From: Propionibacteriaceae bacterium
GTDB lineage: Bacteria > Actinomycetota > Actinomycetes > Propionibacteriales > Propionibacteriaceae
DNA length: 39,745 nucleotides
NCBI GenBank assembly: GCA_031261485.1
Contig: JAISJO010000104.1
Location: 1-39,745 of the forward strand
Direction: 5' to 3'
Shown: one piece after another, positions 1 through 8,242 of the stretch
How the letters are laid out: every line of letters begins with the position of its first letter
Numbering within the stretch: position 1 is the first letter of the stretch
Notes under the pieces: generated by a model
Databases searched by the model: none
What the model saw: the letters and a program-made list of their open reading frames with translations, nothing else
Told to the model about the DNA's origin: nothing
Translations under genes and position numbers: made by a program

Positions 1-178
1 GCCCCCCGGTTTGGGGGTGCCCATCGTGTAGCGCGGCGACCCGCGGGCCCCCCAAGCGCCTCGCGGAACCACCGCCCCCACCAATCCCCCCCACCACCGC
101 CCCCCGCCTGGAACTTCGACGTCCTGGCACTCACCGTGTAGCGCTGCACTCCCCGCAGAGAGACGCCAGATGGGGCGG
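1..178. other. Non-coding left edge with repeat remnant
   Basis: I see no convincing gene. The stretch is extremely C-rich. Around 55-90 it contains a string resembling the CGCCTCGCGGAAC and CACCxxCCCACCA pieces of the palindromic element at 1617-2019, so it is probably an eroded copy of that family. Two short similar strings (CGTGTAGCGC) lie near 25 and 139. It lies downstream of the dehydrogenase gene on the minus strand. Confidence 0.4.
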
Positions 179-1537
179 TCAGTCTTCGGGGGTGGGGCGG
201 GTGTGCCAGTACCCGCCGGGCGCGAACAGGGAATCGACCACGGTGTTGAGCAGTCCGAGTTCTTGAAGAGTGTCGAGGCTGGTGTACCGGGTGCGAATGG
301 TCTGGGCTTGGTAATACGTGTGGCGCAGGTCCTCCAAACTCAGGCCGACTTGCGCGGGATGGTGGACGGCTCCGACTTGACGCAACATATCTTCCACGAC
401 TGCTGCCAGGAGAACTTGGGAAGCCACCCGCGACTCCAGGGCACCCCAGCGGTCCAGGATGTGATGGAGCCAGGCTTCGGCGTGGGCCGATGTGACATAC
501 TTACCCGCTGACGCGATGACTGACGCTTCACAGATGACTGGGTTGGATTGTAGGGCTCGTACCCTCGCCTCGTCGGCTTGGGGACTCGGCCAATGCGCTA
601 GACGGGCCGCGATATCGTACCTTGTCATGTCCAGTTTCAGAAACTGCTCATACAACGCGCACATTGCTACTGTTCCCAGACCGACCTTGAAGCCATGGCT
701 CAACGGCGGTTCCCACTCACGGCCCAGCCCCTCCATTTCCCATTGGTGGGAGAAGTAATGCCCAGCCCCAGAAGCCGGGCGCGAGGACCCCATGACCTGC
801 ATAGCCAGGCCCGACATGATGAGCCCTTCGGACAACTTCGTGATGGCGGTCAGGTCACCCTTGCGCAATCCCACTGGGTCGGCGAGCGCGTCACGCAGAG
901 GGCCTTGGACGAGCCCCCACACATCGTCGTCGATGTGTTCGCGGCCCAGTTCGTCGGCGACGATCCAGTCGGCCCCCGCGGGTATCTTCTCGATGAGGTC
1001 GCCGTACCCCGTGGCCGTCAGGCGTGTGGGGGCTGCCGCCATGATGTCGAGGGGGACGATGACCGCGCGCGGTGCCGGGCATTCCTGGGTGCCCTTGACC
1101 CCATTCACCGTGATGGCGGCGCCGAACGAGGTGTACCCGTCGACGGACGCAGCCGTGCAGACGTTGAGGTACGAGCGGTTGTTGCGATGGGAAGACAGCT
1201 TGGTGACGTCGTTGAGCGAACCCGACGCGATGGAGACCGCCACTGCGTCTGTTGCGCCCAGGCGGGCGGTCAGGTCGTCGACCGTGTGGTCGTCCGCGAA
1301 GAGGGTGGGAGTCGCCGGGTACACAATGGGTTCGTCGGTCAGTATTCCGGCCTGCGCCAAGGATTGCGCGACGGCATCCCCCGCCACGGCCCACGTATTA
1401 CCATCCGCGACAATGACGGCCCGAGCACCCGGGAATTGAGCCGCGAAGGTCGGGCCCGTTTGGTCGAGGACGTTGGTTCCGATGACTGCGGCGCGGGTGT
1501 CGAGTCCCCGGGCTAACACGGATGCGATGGTGGTCAT
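179..1537 (-). CDS. sn-glycerol-1-phosphate dehydrogenase (AraM/EgsA-like)
   Basis: A 452-residue protein of the iron/zinc-dependent alcohol dehydrogenase superfamily, AraM/EgsA branch. These enzymes reduce dihydroxyacetone phosphate to sn-glycerol-1-phosphate with NAD(P)H in the cytoplasm. The nucleotide-binding motif GSLNDVTK is at residues 106-113. The three expected metal ligands are visible as D180 (GYGD), H260 (SGAGH) and H281 (LSHG). The segment CTAASVDGYTS (127-137) is typical of the G1P dehydrogenase subgroup. Length is slightly above the family norm (~390-430). The gene stands alone, with no arabinose or archaeal-type lipid genes beside it, so its pathway here is unknown. The start at 1537 has no Shine-Dalgarno but lies 6 bases after a TAGGCT box, so it is probably leaderless. 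Family assignment is firm; substrate is inferred. Confidence 0.88.
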   Translation of the reverse strand: MTTIASVLARGLDTRAAVIGTNVLDQTGPTFAAQFPGARAVIVADGNTWAVAGDAVAQSLAQAGILTDEPIVYPATPTLFADDHTVDDLTARLGATDAVAVSIASGSLNDVTKLSSHRNNRSYLNVCTAASVDGYTSFGAAITVNGVKGTQECPAPRAVIVPLDIMAAAPTRLTATGYGDLIEKIPAGADWIVADELGREHIDDDVWGLVQGPLRDALADPVGLRKGDLTAITKLSEGLIMSGLAMQVMGSSRPASGAGHYFSHQWEMEGLGREWEPPLSHGFKVGLGTVAMCALYEQFLKLDMTRYDIAARLAHWPSPQADEARVRALQSNPVICEASVIASAGKYVTSAHAEAWLHHILDRWGALESRVASQVLLAAVVEDMLRQVGAVHHPAQVGLSLEDLRHTYYQAQTIRTRYTSLDTLQELGLLNTVVDSLFAPGGYWHTRPTPED

Positions 1538-1543
1538 GAGACC

Positions 1544-1549
1544 AGCCTA
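1544..1549 (-). promoter_or_regulatory. Leaderless -10 box of the AraM-like gene
   Basis: TAGGCT on the minus strand, six bases before the ATG at 1537. Transcription would start at or next to the start codon. No good -35 is visible. Confidence 0.5.
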
Positions 1550-1616
1550 TCCGCACTACTCACTCGTGTGTTTCCAGGCGTTACGAGGACAGGTGAGGCA
1601 TGGAGCGTCTAAGTTT

Positions 1617-2019
1617 GGTGGTGGGGAGTATAGCGAGCGGAGCAGGGTGGTGGGCAGTACGGATGGTGAAGGCTTGGGCGCAAATCGTCCCGCCGATTTG
1701 GGGTGCCCTTGGGGAACCACTGATAAATCATGCACTGTCGTCGGAACCTCGGATCGGGCGGTCTTCGCGTCCCCTCTCTTGCGATGGACGTCCAGTCCAT
1801 GTACAAGAGCGGGACCACGAATCCCATCCCGCCCGACGCCCCGCCACCAGCACAGCATTTATCAGCACTTCCCAGTGGAGCGAGGCGGTAAAGTGGCGCA
1901 GCCACCGCCTCGCGGAACGACCTGCACCATCCGTACTGCCCACCACCCGAAGGGCACTACTACTGCTGACGGACATGTGCGCCGATCAGTATTTCGCCCC
2001 ACCAATACTCCCCACCACC
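1617..2019. repeat. ~400-base nested palindromic element
   Basis: This fills most of the 704-base gap between the dehydrogenase and DUF3039 genes; no gene is supported. A perfect 15-base inverted repeat (1617-1631 with 2005-2019) encloses a perfect 24-base one (1645-1668 with 1925-1948). Further pairs lie inside: 1720-1728/1857-1865, 1754-1761/1829-1836, 1776-1781/1804-1809 and 1784-1789/1795-1800. All inner pairs centre on about 1792-1797. The two arms also carry different, non-complementary cores: 1679-1704 on the left and 1877-1914 on the right. Both cores recur inverted in the element at 4050-4196. No transposase is encoded; it looks like a non-autonomous, MITE-like repeat. Confidence 0.75.
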
Positions 2020-2228
2020 TTAGGATGCAACGAGAGCCTAGGGACGGGTGCCTCAACGTTGTCCGGAGGCGCGTCCATACCTTCCCCCACCTAAAGGGAA
2101 ATCGCAGAGGGCACTGGCATCACTCCAGCATTTCGGTGGACTTCTGTATCAAACTCGTGCCTGATTTGGCAGGCGGACGACCGTTCTTGGTACAGAAGTC
2201 GACAGGGGAGAGGGCAGGACCATTGGCG

Positions 2229-2234
2229 TACACT
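2229..2234 (+). promoter_or_regulatory. Leaderless -10 box of the DUF3039 gene
   Basis: TACACT ending seven bases before the ATG at 2242. The short GGATGG between box and start is unlikely to act as a ribosome-binding site if transcription begins at the ATG. Confidence 0.45.
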
Positions 2235-2241
2235 GGATGGC

Positions 2242-2493
2242 ATGTCTGAATGGCCTGATGTGACGCCCGGTGGCACGACTGTCCTTGAGCGCGAAGTGGT
2301 CTTGCGTGATGAGAACGACCATGAACGCCTCTCCCATTACGTGACGCGCGAGAAGCTCACCGAGGCCATGATCAACGGTACGCCGGTGGTGGCGCTGTGC
2401 GGGAAGATCTGGGTTCCTTCGCGCGACCCCGAGAAGTACCCGGTATGTCCCGAATGCAAGGAGATTTGGGACTCCATGCCTCAAAACCGCTAG
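2242..2493 (+). CDS. DUF3039 family protein
   Basis: An 83-residue soluble protein matching the actinobacterial DUF3039 family, whose function is unknown. The family core is visible: LSHYVTREKLTEAM (30-43), then GTPVVALCGKIWVP (46-59), and a CxxC pair in YPVCPECKEIW (66-76). Together with the Cys of ALCGK this could bind a metal. Length is typical (about 80-110 residues). The gene stands alone behind a large repeat. No function should be assigned beyond the family name. Confidence 0.85.
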   Translation: MSEWPDVTPGGTTVLEREVVLRDENDHERLSHYVTREKLTEAMINGTPVVALCGKIWVPSRDPEKYPVCPECKEIWDSMPQNR

Positions 2494-2511
2494 TCAGAAG
2501 CAAACCCCTGC

Positions 2512-2542
2512 GAATGGATACTGCGAGATCGCGCAGCATGAC
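2512..2542 (+). repeat. Degenerate copy of the dispersed GCGACTTCGCGCAG repeat
   Basis: About 25 of 31 bases match the repeat seen nearly intact at 25107-25140 and 26002-26035. It lies in the 198-base gap before the lipoprotein gene, which otherwise shows no feature besides the ribosome-binding site of that gene. Confidence 0.5.
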
Positions 2543-2691
2543 GAGTTACCATGCCATAGAATCGTAAGCCAGAGGCAAACTGCAGTCGATGGTTGCTGTG
2601 ACATCGCTCGAAATGGCGGCAGCGGCAAGTTGCCGTATCCTCGGCGAAATATCAGCACTTCCTTGAGGCACTAGGATGGAGGGGCGAAAGG

Positions 2692-3270
2692 ATGAGCATG
2701 AGTTGGAAGAAGGCACTGGCGGGACTCGCCGCCGCAGTGGTGATGTGCACAGGGCTGGCGGGGTGCTCCCCATCTCCTGGGACAGTGGCCATCGTGAGCG
2801 GGGAGACAATCACCCAGGGGCATGTGAACAGCGCTGTTGACACCCTCCGCATCATCACAGCGCGCACGCAGGGCAGTGAATCCTTGGCGACGCCTCAGTT
2901 CGTTATTCGGTATGAGATATTCCATCTCCTCTTCGAACAGGCAAACGCCAAACTTGGGCTGTCCATCACAGACGATGACAGAGTGACCATGTTGGAGCAG
3001 CAGTACGGCACGACCGGGCTTGCCGCCGACTTGTGGAATGACCCGGAGACGGTGGAGGCCATGAAGGGTATCCTGGACTTCGACATTGCCAATTCACTCA
3101 TTTCCTATGGGGCAGTGAATACCCAAGAGTTCCTTGACGCGCTGGCCGCCCCATCAGTCAAGATCAACCCACGGTATGGGGGCTGGGACTTCAACGAGAT
3201 GAATCTGACATCCTCCACAGTCCTCGGGGGACCCATGGCGGATGCCACACCCTTTACTGTTCCTTTGTGA
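2692..3270 (+). CDS. SurA-N-like lipoprotein
   Basis: A 192-residue exported lipoprotein. A lysine-containing n-region and hydrophobic stretch lead to the lipobox LAGC with C25 as the predicted lipidated residue. After it come a short AIVSGETIT segment and helical sequence resembling the N-terminal domain of SurA-type chaperones, without a parvulin isomerase domain. Actinobacterial genomes often have such a lipoprotein beside mazG (LpqU/SurA_N-like genes), which fits its position here. GGAGGGG upstream is a good ribosome-binding site for the ATG at 2692; a second ATG three codons in is possible. The stop overlaps the mazG start by four bases, so the two are probably translationally coupled. 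A chaperone role is inferred. Confidence 0.75.
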   Translation: MSMSWKKALAGLAAAVVMCTGLAGCSPSPGTVAIVSGETITQGHVNSAVDTLRIITARTQGSESLATPQFVIRYEIFHLLFEQANAKLGLSITDDDRVTMLEQQYGTTGLAADLWNDPETVEAMKGILDFDIANSLISYGAVNTQEFLDALAAPSVKINPRYGGWDFNEMNLTSSTVLGGPMADATPFTVPL

Positions 3271-3992
3271 CGGCTGCGGTGGATGCTGAAGGGGACTCTC
3301 CCCTGGATGTGCAGGGCTCCCGCGACCGAGAAGGCAAGAAGGACCGTCCCCTTTTGTCCGGTTTGGCTGATTCCCGGGATTTGAGCGAGGTTGCTCGGCT
3401 TGTGGAGGTGGTCCATACTCTGCGCGAGCGCTGCCCTTGGGATGCCCGGCAGACCGCCCGTTCCCTGGTCCCGTATCTCATTGAGGAAACCGCTGAGGCC
3501 GTCGAGGCCATAGAGGAAGCCGACCGGGAGCACATGGTCGAGGAGTTGGGCGACCTGCTCTTTGAAGTATTGTTCCAAACCGAGATCGCGGGGGAGACTG
3601 GGCTGTACACCCTGGCCGACTTGGCGAGCGGGGTCGCGGACAAACTGATTTCCCGCCATCCCTGGGTCTTCGGCGGGCAGGACGCGCCCGAGGATGTGCT
3701 CGGAACCTGGGAGAAGAACAAGGTGGTGGAGAAGTCGCGGGCTTCGGCTCTGGACGACATTCCCTCTCCATTGTCTGCGCTGGCAAGGGCAAACAAGGTC
3801 GTCACGCGCATTCGGCGCAATGACATCGACGTACCGCTCGATGACGAGCCGGTCAGTGCCTTCGACGTGGGGCAGTCAATACTGGCGCTCGTGGCGCGGG
3901 CGCATGCAGCCGGTATCGACCCGGAACAGGCGTTGCGGGATGCTGTGCGAGACTTGGAAGTACAGGCGCGGGCCGTCGAGTCTGCGGCTTAG
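3267..3992 (+). CDS. mazG: Nucleoside triphosphate pyrophosphohydrolase MazG
   Basis: A 241-residue MazG-family enzyme, expected to hydrolyse (d)NTPs to monophosphates and pyrophosphate and so remove abnormal nucleotides. The hallmark LRERCPWD is at 52-59. The metal-binding acidic set is EETAE (73-77) with E92/E93 and D96 in VEELGDLLFE. The region ALARANKVVTRIRRND resembles the start of the C-terminal half of longer MazG proteins. The protein is shorter than two-domain E. coli MazG (263) and the second acidic set is not evident. GTG start at 3267 overlaps the lipoprotein stop (GTGA). It is followed by the repeat-rich gap and guaA. Confidence 0.9.
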   Translation: MTAAVDAEGDSPLDVQGSRDREGKKDRPLLSGLADSRDLSEVARLVEVVHTLRERCPWDARQTARSLVPYLIEETAEAVEAIEEADREHMVEELGDLLFEVLFQTEIAGETGLYTLADLASGVADKLISRHPWVFGGQDAPEDVLGTWEKNKVVEKSRASALDDIPSPLSALARANKVVTRIRRNDIDVPLDDEPVSAFDVGQSILALVARAHAAGIDPEQALRDAVRDLEVQARAVESAA

Positions 3993-4049
3993 TTCCATCG
4001 TTGTTGGTTGTTGCCCTGTGGCTTCTTAGAGAAGGTAATTGGTGGGGGC

Positions 4050-4196
4050 GCCGCATGTGTGGGCAGTGTGGTGCGCAGGGCGTTTCGCGAGGCGGTGGCT
4101 GCGCCACTTTACCGCCTCGCTCCACTCGGGGCTTTCCCCAAATCGGTGGGACGATTTGCGCCCCAGCCTGCGCACCACACTGCCCACACCTGCGGC
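4050..4196. repeat. 147-base palindromic element, second copy
   Basis: Arms 4050-4079 and 4167-4196 form a 30-base inverted repeat with one mismatch; 23 of these bases (4057-4079/4167-4189) are perfect. The interior holds a 38-base core (4086-4123) that is a perfect reverse complement of 1877-1914. A second core near 4136-4163 is a near-perfect reverse complement of 1679-1704. The element is therefore the same family as 1617-2019 in the opposite orientation with a much shorter loop. It sits in the 520-base mazG-guaA gap, which has no gene. Confidence 0.78.
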
Positions 4197-4264
4197 TGGG
4201 TTCATGCGGAGGGAATCATGTCATCCGTGGGGGAGGTGAGTTCTCTGCCGTCCCTGTCTAGGCG

Positions 4265-4392
4265 AACTTTGGCCTTGTCTGTGAGGATTCTTGGGTGTGG
4301 TTCGGAGTTGGTGCAGAGTTGGCCGATTTTCGGGCCGAGTTTGATCCCAGAACGGTATCGGCCATCGAAATCCGTCGGAATCGGCCAAAGTT
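4265..4392. repeat. AACTTTGGCC-bounded palindromic repeat, copy 1
   Basis: AACTTTGGCC at 4265-4274 is inverted as GGCCAAAGTT at 4383-4392. Internal strings (GGTTCGGAGTTGG, TTTCGGGCC, TTTGATCC) recur in the same order at 12424-12562. It lies between two members of the other palindromic family in the mazG-guaA gap. Confidence 0.65.
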
Positions 4393-4408
4393 GGATGCAG
4401 TGTGAAGA

Positions 4409-4470
4409 GGTGGGGGCGCCGCAGGTGCGGGCAGTGTGGTGCGCAGGGCGTTGCGCGAGGCGGTGGCTGT
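4409..4470 (+). repeat. Half copy of the palindromic element beside guaA
   Basis: About 59 of 62 bases match 4041-4102, the left arm and start of the core. The matching right arm is missing; the copy ends about 30 bases before the guaA -10 box. It may be truncated by deletion, or retained because the right part was replaced by the promoter. Confidence 0.65.
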
Positions 4471-4500
4471 GGCTGAGTCGGTCCGCTGGAACGGCACCAC

Positions 4501-4506
4501 TAGACT
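4501..4506 (+). promoter_or_regulatory. Leaderless -10 box of guaA
   Basis: TAGACT six bases before the ATG at 4513; no Shine-Dalgarno sequence is present. Confidence 0.55.
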
Positions 4507-4512
4507 GGACCT

Positions 4513-6066
4513 ATGGAGACACCTCGTGAACTTGTCCTTGTCGTCGACTACGGCGCGCAGTACGCCCAACTGATTGCGCGCAGGGTCCGCGAGGCTCACG
4601 TGTACTCCGAAATCATCCCGCACTCCGCTTCCGTCGAGCAGATCATGGCCAAGAAACCGTCTGCCATCATCTTGTCCGGTGGGCCCGCTTCGGTGTACGT
4701 GCCTGGCGCGCCTCAGGTCTCGGAGGCCCTGTTCGAGCAGGGTGTGCCGGTCTTCGGCATTTGTTACGGATTCCAGGCGATGGCGCTCACCTTGGGCGGG
4801 GAAGTCGACCGTACCGACTTGAGCGAGTTCGGGCGTACACCGCTGACCATCCGCGACCATGGCGGGTTGCTGACCGGATTGCCTGACGAGTTCTCCGTTT
4901 GGATGAGTCATGGGGTTTCCGTCCATCGCCCGCCCGAGGGTTTCGCGTGGCTGGCGTCGACCGCTGGCGCCGAGGTGGCCGCGATGGAGGACCCTGAGCG
5001 CCGCTTGGCGGGGGTCCAGTGGCATCCTGAGGTCTTGCATTCCGAACACGGTCAGGAAGTATTGTCTCACTTCCTCCACGACATCGCCGGGCTGGGATAC
5101 GACTGGAACTCATCGACCATTGTCGAGGATTCTGTGCGGGCCATACGCGAGCAAGTCGGCGACGCACGAGTGTTGTGCGGACTGTCGGGCGGGGTGGATT
5201 CCGCTGTGGCCGCCGCACTCGTCCAGCGGGCGGTGGGCGACCAACTGACGTGCGTCTTCGTGGACCACGGGCTGCTGCGCAAGGGTGAGCGCGAAGGAGT
5301 CGAACGCGATTTCGTCGCTGCCACTGGCGCACACCTCGTGACTGCCGACGCCGCACAAATCTTCCTTGACAAGCTGAAAGGCATCTCCGAACCGGAAGCC
5401 AAACGTAAGGCCATTGGCGAACAATTCATCCGTACCTTCGAAGCCGAGGCTCGCAAGTTGGCTGGCCCGGAAGGTATGGACTTCCTCGTCCAAGGCACTT
5501 TGTACCCCGATGTGGTCGAGTCTGGAGGTGGCGAAGGCGCCGCCAACATCAAGTCCCACCACAATGTCGGCGGACTTCCTGATGACATGACATTTACCCT
5601 AGTTGAGCCGCTGCGAACCCTGTTCAAGGACGAGGTACGCGCAGTCGGAATGGAACTGGGGTTGCCGGAAGCAATGGTGTGGCGTCACCCGTTTCCCGGC
5701 CCTGGCTTGGCCATTCGCATCATCGGCGAGGTCACCCAGGAGCGCTTGGCGATTCTGCGGGAAGCCGACGCCATAGCGCGCGAAGAACTGACAGCCGCCG
5801 GGCTGGACAGAGACATTTGGCAATTCCCCGTGGTCTTGCTCGCCGATGTGCGTTCCGTGGGTGTCCAAGGCGACGAGCGCACGTACGGCCATCCCATCGT
5901 CCTACGCCCGGTGACCAGCGAGGACGCCATGACCGCCGACTGGGGGCGCCTGCCCTACGAGGTCCTGGAGAAGATCTCCACCCGCATCACCAACGAAGTA
6001 CGCGAGGTCAATCGCGTGGTCGTCGACATCACCAGCAAACCCCCCGCCACCATCGAGTGGGAGTAG
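4513..6066 (+). CDS. guaA: GMP synthase (glutamine-hydrolysing)
   Basis: A complete 517-residue GMP synthase that converts XMP to GMP using ATP and glutamine-derived ammonia, the last step of guanine nucleotide synthesis. The N-terminal class I glutamine amidotransferase has its nucleophile C84 in GICYGFQAM, with H171 and E173 in WHPEV completing the triad. The ATP-pyrophosphatase P-loop SGGVDS is at 225-230. The C-terminal dimerisation domain ends in the conserved [12 protein letters not shown]. The start gives the canonical [20 protein letters not shown] opening. It is monocistronic, with converging pspC genes downstream. No guaB is in the window. Confidence 0.98.
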   Translation: METPRELVLVVDYGAQYAQLIARRVREAHVYSEIIPHSASVEQIMAKKPSAIILSGGPASVYVPGAPQVSEALFEQGVPVFGICYGFQAMALTLGGEVDRTDLSEFGRTPLTIRDHGGLLTGLPDEFSVWMSHGVSVHRPPEGFAWLASTAGAEVAAMEDPERRLAGVQWHPEVLHSEHGQEVLSHFLHDIAGLGYDWNSSTIVEDSVRAIREQVGDARVLCGLSGGVDSAVAAALVQRAVGDQLTCVFVDHGLLRKGEREGVERDFVAATGAHLVTADAAQIFLDKLKGISEPEAKRKAIGEQFIRTFEAEARKLAGPEGMDFLVQGTLYPDVVESGGGEGAANIKSHHNVGGLPDDMTFTLVEPLRTLFKDEVRAVGMELGLPEAMVWRHPFPGPGLAIRIIGEVTQERLAILREADAIAREELTAAGLDRDIWQFPVVLLADVRSVGVQGDERTYGHPIVLRPVTSEDAMTADWGRLPYEVLEKISTRITNEVREVNRVVVDITSKPPATIEWE

Positions 6067-6085
6067 GCCTGCGGGCAAAGCAAGA

Positions 6086-6113
6086 CCCGCCTCACAAGGG
6101 GATATGGGGCGGG
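6086..6113. terminator. Possible weak terminator between guaA and pspC
   Basis: A CCCGCC/GGCGGG stem (6086-6091, 6108-6113) with a 16-base loop just after guaA. There is no U-run, so it is uncertain. Confidence 0.3.
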
Positions 6114-6147
6114 CCGTGCTGGTTGTTGTGCGCTTGCGCGCGGATCA

Positions 6148-6417
6148 TTACCTCAGGTCAGTGGGGTTCTGGGTGTCGGAGTTGCCGGTGTTCTTCAGAG
6201 AGGTCACAACGGAATCCAGACCAGACTTGTTGGTTGTGTCGAGGGGGAGCAGGAACCAGGCGGCGATGTACACCCAGAAGCCGATGCTGCCGAAGCAGGC
6301 AGCGACGACGGCGATCAGGCGAACGAGGCCGACGGAGATTCCGAAGGAGCGGGCGAAGCCAGCGCACACACCACCGAGGATGCGGTCAGAAGAGGAACGG
6401 GCGAGGGGAGCAGACAT
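6148..6417 (-). CDS. Small PspC-domain membrane protein
   Basis: An 89-residue protein made almost wholly of a PspC domain. A basic amphipathic N-terminus (SSSDRILGGVCAGFARSFGI) precedes the hydrophobic segments VGLVRLIAVVAACF and GFWVYIAAWFLLPLD, ending in a short polar tail. PspC domains sense or signal envelope stress; the exact role here is unknown. AAAGG upstream is a reasonable ribosome-binding site. It follows the larger PspC gene by 15 bases, so the two form an operon divergent from a PspC-fused histidine kinase. Confidence 0.82.
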   Translation of the reverse strand: MSAPLARSSSDRILGGVCAGFARSFGISVGLVRLIAVVAACFGSIGFWVYIAAWFLLPLDTTNKSGLDSVVTSLKNTGNSDTQNPTDLR

Positions 6418-6432
6418 GATCTGCCTTTCTAT

Positions 6433-6960
6433 TTAGGGGCGTTGGAAGCCCGAGGGGTTGTCGGAATCAGGTGGCATAGGGGGGTAGAAAGAGTCGACAT
6501 GGAACGTGGGGTCCCCGCCGAAATACATAGGGGGCGCTTCGGTGGCACTGGGCTCTTGGAAGCGAGGGTGGTTGGCGCGTGGTCCCAACTGGCGGTTGGG
6601 CTTGGGGGAACGGAACTTCCACCAGAGGAAAACCGCGAGGCCGATAAAGACCACAGCGGGAATCCAACCGAAATATCCATCCCCAGTAATGTTGAGCAGG
6701 ACCACAGCGACGACCAGGGCAATGAAAATACCGGTGGCGAGGCTGGACCGTCTCGGAGGGGTGGTCGTGGTCGAGTCCTTCGGCAAGAGGAACCACAAGA
6801 CGATATAGAGGACCACAGTCACTCCTCCGCCGAATAGGGCACCTAGGGCAAAGACGACGCGGATGAGCGTGACATCAATGCCGAAGAAGTCCGCGAGCCC
6901 AGCAGCGACGCCAGCCAACTTCTTGTTGGCCATGTTGCGGGTGAGGGCGTGTTTTCTCAT
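6433..6960 (-). CDS. PspC-domain membrane protein
   Basis: A 175-residue protein. The N-terminal PspC domain carries the motif KLAGVAAGLADFFGID (about 14-29), followed by transmembrane segments around 33-60. A third hydrophobic pair (about 74-109) is close in form to DUF-type phage-shock membrane helices, and a proline-rich cytoplasmic tail follows. The start is uncertain: the ATG at 6960 directly follows TATAC, and an in-frame ATG nine codons in is an alternative. It forms the first gene of a two-gene operon and shares an 88-base divergent promoter region with the kinase at 7049. A role in envelope-stress signalling is inferred from family and context. Confidence 0.8.
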   Translation of the reverse strand: MRKHALTRNMANKKLAGVAAGLADFFGIDVTLIRVVFALGALFGGGVTVVLYIVLWFLLPKDSTTTTPPRRSSLATGIFIALVVAVVLLNITGDGYFGWIPAVVFIGLAVFLWWKFRSPKPNRQLGPRANHPRFQEPSATEAPPMYFGGDPTFHVDSFYPPMPPDSDNPSGFQRP

Positions 6961-7048
6961 GTATACAAGCCTGCCTCATCGGCGGCCGCACCGCTATTGG
7001 GGGCCGCCCTGGTTTTCCCCTGAGCCGCGATTCTGTCATGCTGGAAGC

Positions 7049-8242
7049 GTGAGTGATTCTCGTGTGCCCAGAGCGTACCGACGGCTCGACTCTGCCTTCG
7101 TGGCGGGTGTCGCGTCGGGCGTCGCCGGGTACTTCCGCGTGTCCGTGTGGGTTGTGCGGGCGATCCTCCTCCTGTCGTGCGCCTGGAAGTTCTCGGGTGG
7201 CGTCGCCTACGGTTTGCTATGGCTCTTCCTCGCCGTCAGCCCCGATGAACGCTCTGGCAAGGGGAAACGAGGGGCAGCTGCCTGGGGTGCGGTTGGTCTA
7301 TGGGTATTGTCCGCAGCGGCGCTTGTGGGTGTTGCGTTCATTGTCAGATGGTATGACACGTCGGTCATCGGGACGTACGCCTTGGAGATCGCGGTGGCGA
7401 CCATCGGCGTTGGCCTCGTGTGGCGGATGCGCGATGTGCGCGGTGCGTGGTGGCTGCGGCTGATCGGGGTCATTTCTGGAGTGATGCTCGCCTGGGTCTC
7501 CATCGCCATGGTCACGGCCTCCGAAGTATCAAGCCGGGTCTGGTCCGCCGACCTGGCCGTGAATGCCATCGTGGTGTCTGCCCTACTCATGGGTGCCACT
7601 CTGGTCATGTGCGTGGTGTGTGGAGCAGCCTGGGTGGTGCATCCCGAACGGGCCGAGGAGCGGGAAGCTGCCCTGGTTGCTGCCACGAAGGCAGACATGG
7701 CGGCCCACCTCCACGACTCTGTGCTCCAGACCCTGGCGGTCATACAGAAACAGGCCGACGACACGGCCGTTGTGGCGCGCCTGGCTCGTGCCCAGGAAAA
7801 GGAACTGCGCACCTATCTCTATGGCGAGGCGCTGGACGAGGAATCCTTCAAGGCGGCCATGCGCGAGGTGGCCGATGAGTTGGAGGCGACGTACCCCATC
7901 CGGGTGGAGTTGGTCAGTGTGGGCGACCATGAACTGACCCCCGCCCTTGAGGCACTGGTCGCGGCGGCGCGCGAGGCGAGTGTCAACGCGGCGAAGCACT
8001 CAGGGGCTGAGCAGGTCGACGTATACACCGAAGTCAGCGGTTCTTCTGCGCAAGTCTTCGTGCGTGACCGAGGCAAGGGTTTCTCGCCGGAGGAAATTGG
8101 CGAGGATCGTATGGGCATCAGACGCTCCATCATCGGGCGGATGAACCGACACGGGGGACGTGCGTCGATTCGGTCCACGCCGGATGAGGGCACCGAAATT
8201 GAACTGACAATGCCGTATGGAAAGGATGCAGGAGATGAGTGA
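7049..8242 (+). CDS. PspC-fused NarL-type sensor histidine kinase
   Basis: A 397-residue membrane sensor kinase. An N-terminal PspC domain (about 5-66) is followed by several transmembrane helices (about 78-198). A HisKA_3 dimerisation domain carries the phosphoacceptor H222 in HLHDSVLQTL. The ATPase domain has N313 (REASVNAAKHS) and D340xGxG (DRGKGF). The PspC-kinase fusion, with two free PspC proteins encoded divergently, is a recurring actinobacterial envelope-stress arrangement. A GTG at 7049 is chosen as the start because the PspC domain begins right after it; longer in-frame sequence upstream overlaps the divergent gene. CATGCT lies six bases before the GTG and may be a degenerate leaderless -10. 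The stop overlaps the response regulator. Confidence 0.85.
   Translation: MSDSRVPRAYRRLDSAFVAGVASGVAGYFRVSVWVVRAILLLSCAWKFSGGVAYGLLWLFLAVSPDERSGKGKRGAAAWGAVGLWVLSAAALVGVAFIVRWYDTSVIGTYALEIAVATIGVGLVWRMRDVRGAWWLRLIGVISGVMLAWVSIAMVTASEVSSRVWSADLAVNAIVVSALLMGATLVMCVVCGAAWVVHPERAEEREAALVAATKADMAAHLHDSVLQTLAVIQKQADDTAVVARLARAQEKELRTYLYGEALDEESFKAAMREVADELEATYPIRVELVSVGDHELTPALEALVAAAREASVNAAKHSGAEQVDVYTEVSGSSAQVFVRDRGKGFSPEEIGEDRMGIRRSIIGRMNRHGGRASIRSTPDEGTEIELTMPYGKDAGDE

Noticed and set aside
1473-2249. Long open frames on both strands across the dehydrogenase-DUF3039 gap
   Set aside because: They run through the palindromic element, have biased composition, no ribosome-binding site and no recognisable domain.
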